Positions 1 through 4,374 of a stretch of 12,177 nucleotides of DNA are shown here, in pieces. How positions within the stretch are numbered: the stretch's first letter is position 1; each line of letters starts with the position of its first letter. Source of the DNA: Clostridiales bacterium (GTDB taxonomy: Bacteria; Bacillota; Clostridia; Christensenellales; Aristaeellaceae). Both the position numbers and the translations under genes were made by a program. The stretch covers positions 1-12,177 of the forward strand of contig JALFHA010000296.1 in the NCBI GenBank assembly GCA_022776785.1. The letters are read 5' to 3'. Under the pieces are notes generated by a model. The model had not been told where the DNA came from. It searched no databases and saw nothing but the letters and a program-made list of their open reading frames with translations.

Positions 1-360
1 CTCCGCCTTGACCTTGAGCGCGTCGATATCTGCGCCCGCGGCAGCGAGCGCCTTCTCGGCGGCGCTCAGGATGGCGTTGGAGGTGATGGTCGCGGTGGCA
101 ACGGCATCCACGGCCAGCGTCTGCCCCTCGACGATGGCGGCGGGGATGCGCTCGAGCGCCGGGTCGGCAATGCCGGCGGTCTCGCTGTGGGCGACGACCT
201 CGACGGACTCGATGGCCGTCTCGCTGACGGTCACGGCGACCTTGACCGCGCCGTTGCGGCCCTCGGCCTCGGCTTCATAGGTGCCGGAGGTCATGGCCAG
301 CGCGCCGGTGCAGGACAGCAGCGCCAGAACGAGCACGAGCACAAATGCGATTCTCTTCAT
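1..360 (-). CDS. FMN-binding-domain protein with signal peptide (partial, 3' end outside window)
   Basis: This is the first 120 residues of a minus-strand gene that leaves the window at position 1. It begins at ATG 358-360 behind a strong ribosome binding site (AAGGAAGGAG, about 7 nt upstream). Residues 1-23 form a signal peptide: MKR, then a hydrophobic run of V, L and A. LLSC (14-17) could be a lipoprotein box and ALA (20-22) a signal peptidase I site. Residues about 25-112 match the FMN_bind family: HSET and GI (58-64), a conserved ERIPA-type segment, then DAVATATITS (85-94), which stands where the family has D-x-V-S-G-A-T-x-T-S. The Thr that can carry covalent FMN is T91. This domain often precedes a FAD-binding fumarate or urocanate reductase-like domain in exported flavoproteins, but nothing beyond residue 120 can be seen. 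Divergent from a MerR regulator; its promoter is described separately. Not chosen: plus-strand reading frames over the same bases, which lack family features. Confidence 0.85.
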   Translation of the reverse strand, partial: MKRIAFVLVLVLALLSCTGALAMTSGTYEAEAEGRNGAVKVAVTVSETAIESVEVVAHSETAGIADPALERIPAAIVEGQTLAVDAVATATITSNAILSAAEKALAAAGADIDALKVKAE

Positions 361-541
361 GTGTGTTTCTCCTTCCTTTTCCTTGTCATCTACCGCCGGA
401 CGAGGGCGGCGCTCGCAGTGAAAATGACTGCCGAAGGTTAGGACTTGATTTTTGTGCAGGTTTCCCTTACACTGTTTTTATACAGAAACGCTACACAAAA
501 GCCGGAAGGCGAAGCCCGGGCATCATTTTCCTCTTGTATTG

Positions 542-572
542 ATTATAACATCTCAAGCAGCTTGAGATTCAA
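542..572 (-). promoter_or_regulatory. MerR-type promoter for the FMN-binding gene (19-bp spacer)
   Basis: Read on the minus strand, TTGAAT (567-572) and TATAAT (542-547) are separated by exactly 19 bp (548-566). Ordinary sigma-A promoters have 16-18 bp. MerR-family activators act on promoters with 19-20 bp spacers by binding a dyad inside the spacer and untwisting it. A perfect dyad lies here, and a MerR-family gene is transcribed the other way. The -10 matches consensus perfectly. The predicted start is near 535, giving a leader of about 175 nt before the ATG at 360. The elements are seen directly; control by the neighbour is inference. Confidence 0.72.
550..568. promoter_or_regulatory. Probable MerR operator: perfect 9-bp inverted repeat
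   Basis: The sequence ATCTCAAGC-A-GCTTGAGAT is a perfect 9-bp inverted repeat with a single central base at 559. It almost fills the 19-bp spacer of the minus-strand promoter and touches its -35 hexamer. Size and position are as expected for the operator of the divergently encoded MerR protein. From the same site the protein could also repress its own gene. Confidence 0.72.
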
Positions 573-609
573 GGGGCTATTTCACGTGATTTGCAGCATT
601 TTTACCAGA

Positions 610-654
610 GTTTGTCATCCGTCAGACAAACCGACAGGATAAGGGGACTGTCGG
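610..654 (+). promoter_or_regulatory. Two adjacent stem-loops in the merR leader
   Basis: GTTTGTC (610-616) pairs perfectly with GACAAAC (625-631) across 8 nt. Immediately afterwards CCGACAG (631-637) pairs perfectly with CTGTCGG (648-654) across 10 nt. The arms share base 631. The second hairpin ends about 9 nt before the AGGAGG ribosome binding site (663-668) of merR. They could be RNA structures affecting merR translation or DNA dyads bound by a protein. I recognise no known riboswitch, and there is no U-tract, so they are not terminators. Confidence 0.45.
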
Positions 655-674
655 CGGGAAAGAGGAGGGGCATC

Positions 675-1484
675 ATGAAGATTTCCATCAGTGCGCTTTC
701 GGTGGCTTACGGCCTGAGCCCGGAGGCACTGCGCTATTACGAGGAAAAGGGGCTGCTGACGCCGGAGCGCGCAGGCAGCAGCGGCTTTCGCCAGTTTTCG
801 CTCAACGATGTGCAGAGGCTGGGCTTCATCAAGAGCTATCAGAGGCAGGGCTTTTCGCTCGATGAGATCAAGCACATCATCACCTGCTGCCCGCAGGATG
901 AGCTGATTGCCATGATGGACGCCAAGCGGGATGAGCTGCGTGAGCAGCTCATCCTGAATCGGGCCATCTACGACAGGACGACAGCCGGAACCGACCTGCT
1001 GCGCGACAGCGAGCGCCTGCTGCTGCATCCGCGGCTGTGCCAGGGCTGCGCGGCCTATCTGGTGCAGTACAGCTCGGTGAGCGAGCTGTTTTCAAGCGTG
1101 TCCGACTCGCCGGTGCTCAAGGAGCTCATCGACGCGCTGCCGCTGACGAGCTACTGCACGGTGCTGCCCCTCAAGCGGCTTGAGGGGGAGAGTGTGCTGC
1201 TGCCCGTCGGCGTGTGCGCGCCGGTGGAATACAGCGCCGCGATCCACGCGGACTTTTCCGCCATGCGCATGAGCGCGGGCCCGCGCAGCGTGCGCTGCCT
1301 GTTTGAGCTGTTCGGCCATGAGCTGCGCTCCGTGGCACAGGTGCTTGAGCTCTGCCTCGACTTCATGAGGGAGCAGGGGCTGCGCCCTGTCTGCGACGGC
1401 TACACGCGCCAATATGCTTGGTTTTCGGATGAAAAGAAGCATCGCCGCCACTTTGCGGAGATGGTGATACCTGTAGCAAATTGA
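675..1484 (+). CDS. MerR-family transcriptional regulator, probable GyrI-like effector domain
   Basis: The start is ATG 675, with AGGAGG at 663-668 (6-nt spacing); the same frame is open from 591 but has no start signal there. The protein has 269 residues. Residues 3-70 are a MerR winged helix-turn-helix: ISALSVAYGLSPEALRYYEE, then KGLLTPER, GFRQFS, and a segment ending QGFSLDEIKHII. Residues about 75-118 should form the dimerising helix. From about 130 to the end the sequence resembles a GyrI-like small-molecule binding domain, with a basic, Trp/Tyr-containing tail that closes on VIPV (264-267), so a BmrR-type drug or metabolite sensor is likely. It also carries nine cysteines (71, 72, 122, 125, 161, 181, 208, 227, 240), including CQGC at 122-125, so a redox or metal role is an alternative. 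Divergent from the FMN-binding gene, whose promoter has a MerR-type spacer and dyad; that gene is the likely target. The ligand is unknown. Confidence 0.88.
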   Translation: MKISISALSVAYGLSPEALRYYEEKGLLTPERAGSSGFRQFSLNDVQRLGFIKSYQRQGFSLDEIKHIITCCPQDELIAMMDAKRDELREQLILNRAIYDRTTAGTDLLRDSERLLLHPRLCQGCAAYLVQYSSVSELFSSVSDSPVLKELIDALPLTSYCTVLPLKRLEGESVLLPVGVCAPVEYSAAIHADFSAMRMSAGPRSVRCLFELFGHELRSVAQVLELCLDFMREQGLRPVCDGYTRQYAWFSDEKKHRRHFAEMVIPVAN

Positions 1485-1485
1485 G

Positions 1486-1514
1486 CAGCAGGGAGGCGTT
1501 ATGCCTCCCTGCTG
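1486..1514. terminator. Strong stem-loop between convergent merR and sigK
   Basis: A perfect 12-bp stem (CAGCAGGGAGGC, 1486-1497, with GCCTCCCTGCTG, 1503-1514) encloses a 5-nt loop. It begins right after the merR stop codon (1482-1484) and ends 5 nt before the sigK stop (complement of 1520-1522). The position suits a shared, bidirectional transcription end. No run of U follows on the plus strand and only a weak TTT on the minus strand, so it may act as an mRNA 3'-end stabiliser or a Rho-assisted stop rather than a textbook intrinsic terminator. Confidence 0.6.
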
Positions 1515-1519
1515 TGCGT

Positions 1520-2257
1520 TCAGGAAGGGGGAGAGGGGAGGGGGCGCGCTGCGTGCGGGGTGCTGTCCCCGGACTCGAACGCCTCCCGAAGCTGCTGCAT
1601 GGCCTTCTTTTCGATGCGGGATACATACGACCGCGAAATCCCCAGCCGTTCGGCCACCTCCTGCTGGGCGTAGGCCTTGCCGTCCTTCAGGCCGTAGCGC
1701 ATTTCGATGACCGTGCGCTCTCGCCCGTGCAGACGGGTTGCGACCAGTTCGCGCACGCTTTGCAGGCTGATGCGCCGCTCGACCTCGCCGTGTACCTCGC
1801 CGCCGTCTGTACCCAGCACGTCGATGAGCGTGATCTCGTTGCCCTCGCCGTCTGTGCCGATGGGCTCGTGCAGCGAAATCTCTCCCTTGCGCTTCTGGCT
1901 GGCGCGCAGGCACATGAGGATCTCGTTCTCGATGCAGCGCGCGCAGTAGGTGCTCAGCTGTGTGCCCGAGCCCGGCTTGTAGGTGTTGACGCCCTTGATG
2001 AGGCCCACCGTTCCGATGGAGACCAGATCGTCCTGGTCAAAGCCGGGCACGGTGTATTTGCGCGCGATGTGCGCTGCCAGACGCAGGTTGTGCTCGATGA
2101 GCGTCTCGCGCGCCGTGGCGTCCCCCTGCGCCATGCGGCGCAGCATTTCGGCCTCCTGCTCGCGCTCGAGCGGCTTGGGAAAGGCGCTGCCACGGCTTAG
2201 ATAGCCCAGCAAAAACAGCGCGTCCTGTAGAAAGAAGAGGAGAAGCTGCTCCATCAT
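1520..2257 (-). CDS. sigK: RNA polymerase sporulation sigma factor sigma-K (pro-sigma-K)
   Basis: The protein has 245 residues and matches SigK, which directs late mother-cell transcription during sporulation. The N-terminus is a hydrophobic pro-sequence (MEQLLLFFLQDALFLLGYLS) followed by AFPKPL (25-30), which aligns with AFPQPL of Bacillus pro-sigma-K; SpoIVFB-like cleavage would fall near G18/Y19. Region 2 spans about 48-117: IEHNLRLAAHI, DLVSIGTVGLIKG, then CARCIENEILM at the promoter-melting and -10 contact region. Region 4 spans about 165-223, with the helix-turn-helix VAERLGISRSYVSRIEKKAM. The frame is continuous through the part of sigK that is split by the skin element in Bacillus and some clostridia. 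Two start codons lie side by side (2257 and 2254), behind a modest GGGGTG ribosome binding site. The last 15 or so residues, rich in Pro and Ser, extend beyond usual SigK length. SigE is the closest alternative, but the pro-sequence and region 2 wording favour SigK. Confidence 0.93.
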   Translation of the reverse strand: MMEQLLLFFLQDALFLLGYLSRGSAFPKPLEREQEAEMLRRMAQGDATARETLIEHNLRLAAHIARKYTVPGFDQDDLVSIGTVGLIKGVNTYKPGSGTQLSTYCARCIENEILMCLRASQKRKGEISLHEPIGTDGEGNEITLIDVLGTDGGEVHGEVERRISLQSVRELVATRLHGRERTVIEMRYGLKDGKAYAQQEVAERLGISRSYVSRIEKKAMQQLREAFESGDSTPHAARPLPSPPS

Positions 2258-2452
2258 GCTCGATCACCCCGTGAAGCCTATGCGCGCAGCGGACAGCGCA
2301 GGCATGAAAGAGAGAATCGATCATTTTTTCGACAAATATTGGAAATATGCAGCATAAAATTCCCATTAAAAAAAGGAAAATGCATAACTTGTCCCGAATT
2401 GATAGATAAATGGGAATATCATGCGCATTTTGTGCGCGGAAAGAGGCAGAAA
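2258..2452. other. Intergenic region upstream of sigK and pgmB, with a widely spaced inverted repeat
   Basis: This divergent gap of 195 bp is clearly AT-rich in 2318-2420. ATTCCCATT (2359-2367) is repeated in perfect inverted form as AATGGGAAT (2409-2417), 41 bp apart. The dyad could be a pair of operator half-sites or part of a long stem in the pgmB leader. A weak plus-strand promoter, TTGTCC (2389-2394) with an AT-rich -10 near 2412-2419, is possible but not convincing. I saw no clear sigma-E or sigma-K promoter for sigK. Confidence 0.35.
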
Positions 2453-3097
2453 ATGGGAAAATATACGGGCATCATTTTTGATCTGGATGGGGTCATCTGC
2501 TTTACAGACAAATATCATTACGCCGCGTGGAAGACGGTTGCCGATAAGCTGGGCGTTGAATTCAACGAGACCATTAACAACCGCCTGCGCGGCGTTTCGC
2601 GTATGGACAGCCTGGAGATCATCCTGGAGCGCTACGACGGCAGCCTTTCCGCCGAGGAAAAGGAAGCGCTGGCTACCGAAAAAAATGAGCTCTATAAGAA
2701 GCTGCTGGGCAACATGACCCCCGCTGACCTCTCGCCTGAGGTGAAGGCCACGATGGACGCGCTGCGGGCAGCCGGTATGAAGCTGGCTATCGGCTCCTCC
2801 AGCCGCAATACCAAGGCGATCCTCGAGCGGCTCGGGCTGGCCGGCTACTTTGACGCGATCTCCGACGGAACGAACATCACCCGCTCCAAGCCTGACCCGC
2901 AGGTTTTCCTCATGGCGGCGGATTTCCTGCACATGGCGCCGGAGAGCTGCCTCGTCGTCGAGGACGCGGAGGCTGGCATCGCCGCGGCCTGCGCGGGCGG
3001 CTTTGACAGCGCCGGGCTGGGCGAGGCTGCACAGTGCGGCCGCGCGACCTACGCAATGAAGACCTTTGCAGACCTGAAGGCGATCTGCGGGGTGTGA
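2453..3097 (+). CDS. pgmB: Beta-phosphoglucomutase-like HAD family enzyme
   Basis: The start is ATG 2453, behind an AAGAGG-type ribosome binding site. The same frame is open from 2339, but that extension reads as AT-rich leader, and family members begin directly with this beta-strand. The 214-residue length is typical. It matches beta-phosphoglucomutase, which interconverts beta-glucose 1-phosphate and glucose 6-phosphate in maltose, trehalose or related disaccharide breakdown. Visible landmarks agree with the Lactococcus enzyme at almost the same numbering: FDLDGVI (9-15) with nucleophile D10 and acid/base D12; YHYAAWK (21-27) with H22; RGVSRMDSLE (46-55) with R50; GSSS (114-117); SKPDP (145-149) with K146; and VEDAEAG (169-175) with E170 and D171. 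The cytoplasmic enzyme needs Mg2+. A Gfo/Idh oxidoreductase follows after 30 nt and is probably cotranscribed. No sugar phosphorylase gene is in view, so a related sugar-phosphate substrate remains possible. Confidence 0.9.
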   Translation: MGKYTGIIFDLDGVICFTDKYHYAAWKTVADKLGVEFNETINNRLRGVSRMDSLEIILERYDGSLSAEEKEALATEKNELYKKLLGNMTPADLSPEVKATMDALRAAGMKLAIGSSSRNTKAILERLGLAGYFDAISDGTNITRSKPDPQVFLMAADFLHMAPESCLVVEDAEAGIAAACAGGFDSAGLGEAAQCGRATYAMKTFADLKAICGV

Positions 3098-3127
3098 TAA
3101 AGAGCATACCATCATGAGGATATTATA

Positions 3128-4294
3128 ATGAAGGAAAAGGTACGATTCGGATTGGTCGGGCTGGGCGCGATGGGGCTTGCTCATGCCAAGACGCTGCTGA
3201 CCGCCGTGCCGGAGGCGACGCTCTCCGCCGTGGCTACGCGCAACGCGCCGCATATCGCGCAGCTTCGCGCACTGCCTGGCGGCGACGGTGTGCGCGTATT
3301 CGATACGCCCGCGCAGATGTATGGCAGCGGCGAAATCGACGCGGTGCTCATCGCTTCTCCGCACAGGCTGCATGTCGCACAGGCGACGGAGGCGTTTGCC
3401 GCAGGCGTGCCTGTGCTGCTGGAAAAGCCCACGGGCGTGTTTACCCGCGAGGTGCGCGCGCTCAATGCCTCCGCGGACAAAAGCGGCCTGCCGTTTGGCG
3501 TGATGTTCAACCAGCGCACCAGCCCGGTCTACCGGCGGATGCGCGAGCTGGTCGCCTCCGGCGAGCTGGGGGAGCTTCGCCGCACGAGCGTCATCATCAC
3601 GGACTGGTTCCGCGCGCAGAGCTATTACGATTCCGGCGCGTGGCGCGCGACATGGCGCCATGACGGCGGCGGGGTGCTGCTCAATCAGGCCCCGCACAAC
3701 CTCGACTTGTGGCAGTGGATCTGCGGAATGCCGACGCGCGTGCACGCGTTCTGCGGCATGGGCCGCTGGCATGACATCGAGGTGGAGGACGACGTGACCG
3801 CCTATGTCGAATACCCGAACGGAGCGACGGGCACGTTCGTGACCTGCACGGGCGAGGCGGCCGGCACAAACCGGTTTGAGATCTCTTTGGACGGCGGGCA
3901 GCTCGTCTATGAGCACGGCAGGCTCACGCTGTCGCGGCCGTCTGTGCCGGCGAGTCAATTCATCCGCGAATACACGGGCGGCTTCGGCAAGCCCGAGATC
4001 AGGAGCGCAGATATCACGCCCATCGGGGAATACACGATGCACGCGGGGGTGCTGCGTGCCTTCGCGCGGCATATGCTCTTCGGAGAGCCGATGGTGGCCG
4101 ACGGGCGGGAGGGGCTTGAAAGCCTGTCGCTGGCCAATGCGATGCTGCTCTCCGCATGGACGGGAGAGACGGTTGCGCTGCCCATGAGCGAGGCGGACGA
4201 CGCGCGCTATGAGGCGATGCTGGCCTCGCGTGCGGCGAAAAGCCGCGAAAAGACGGCGCGACCGGTTGAGCTGGATGTGAACAAGTCATTTTAG
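3128..4294 (+). CDS. Gfo/Idh/MocA family NAD(P)-dependent oxidoreductase
   Basis: The 388-residue protein starts at ATG 3128 with a TGAGGA ribosome binding site 8 nt upstream. Residues 5-120 form a Rossmann fold with the dinucleotide-binding loop GLVGLGAMGLAHA (8-20). ASPHRLH (76-82) and LLEKPTG (97-103) follow; K100 of the EKP motif is the usual catalytic or substrate-binding lysine. The C-terminal alpha/beta domain (about 125-345) carries GGGVLLNQAPHNLDLW (180-195), with H190 and D193 in the family's conserved His motif. Members oxidise or reduce sugars, inositols or their derivatives; the exact substrate cannot be read from sequence. It lies 30 nt after pgmB on the same strand, so a joint role in sugar interconversion is likely. 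The charged tail (about 355-388) looks disordered. The gap to the next gene has no clear terminator. Confidence 0.88.
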   Translation: MKEKVRFGLVGLGAMGLAHAKTLLTAVPEATLSAVATRNAPHIAQLRALPGGDGVRVFDTPAQMYGSGEIDAVLIASPHRLHVAQATEAFAAGVPVLLEKPTGVFTREVRALNASADKSGLPFGVMFNQRTSPVYRRMRELVASGELGELRRTSVIITDWFRAQSYYDSGAWRATWRHDGGGVLLNQAPHNLDLWQWICGMPTRVHAFCGMGRWHDIEVEDDVTAYVEYPNGATGTFVTCTGEAAGTNRFEISLDGGQLVYEHGRLTLSRPSVPASQFIREYTGGFGKPEIRSADITPIGEYTMHAGVLRAFARHMLFGEPMVADGREGLESLSLANAMLLSAWTGETVALPMSEADDARYEAMLASRAAKSREKTARPVELDVNKSF

Positions 4295-4374
4295 CGCCGA
4301 GCGGATGCAGGAAAGCTGCGCGGCCCCCTGCAAAGGATAACCAAACCTGAGGAAGACGAAGAAAGGGATAGAAC

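Larger units (their letters stand above)
361..674. other. Divergent intergenic region between FMN-binding gene and merR
   Basis: This 314-bp gap is more AT-rich than the flanking genes. It holds a minus-strand promoter with an inverted repeat in its spacer (542-572), two adjacent stem-loops upstream of the merR start (610-654), and both ribosome binding sites. Between about 376 and 535 lies a long minus-strand leader of roughly 175 nt, counted from the predicted transcription start to the start codon. It contains a possible GC-rich hairpin (CCGCC/GGCGG, around 391-408) but matches no riboswitch class I recognise. I could not find a convincing plus-strand promoter for merR. Short open frames here lack ribosome binding sites and are not called as genes. 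Confidence 0.6.

Noticed and set aside
361..535. Flavin or other riboswitch in the leader of the FMN-binding gene
   Set aside because: The leader is long, but no conserved riboswitch core is recognisable by eye; a covariance-model search would settle it.
1520..2257. Skin-like element within sigK
   Set aside because: The reading frame is continuous from pro-sequence to region 4 with no insertion or split.
2366..4072. Minus-strand open frame (568 codons) opposite pgmB and the Gfo/Idh gene
   Set aside because: Antisense shadow with no ribosome binding site or recognisable domain; the plus-strand genes have complete catalytic motifs.
4295..4374. Possible c-di-GMP riboswitch in front of the GGDEF-EAL gene
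   Set aside because: The 80-nt gap has a small TGCAGG/CCTGCA hairpin and an AACC-like segment, but the conserved core elements of c-di-GMP-I or -II riboswitches are not recognisable.
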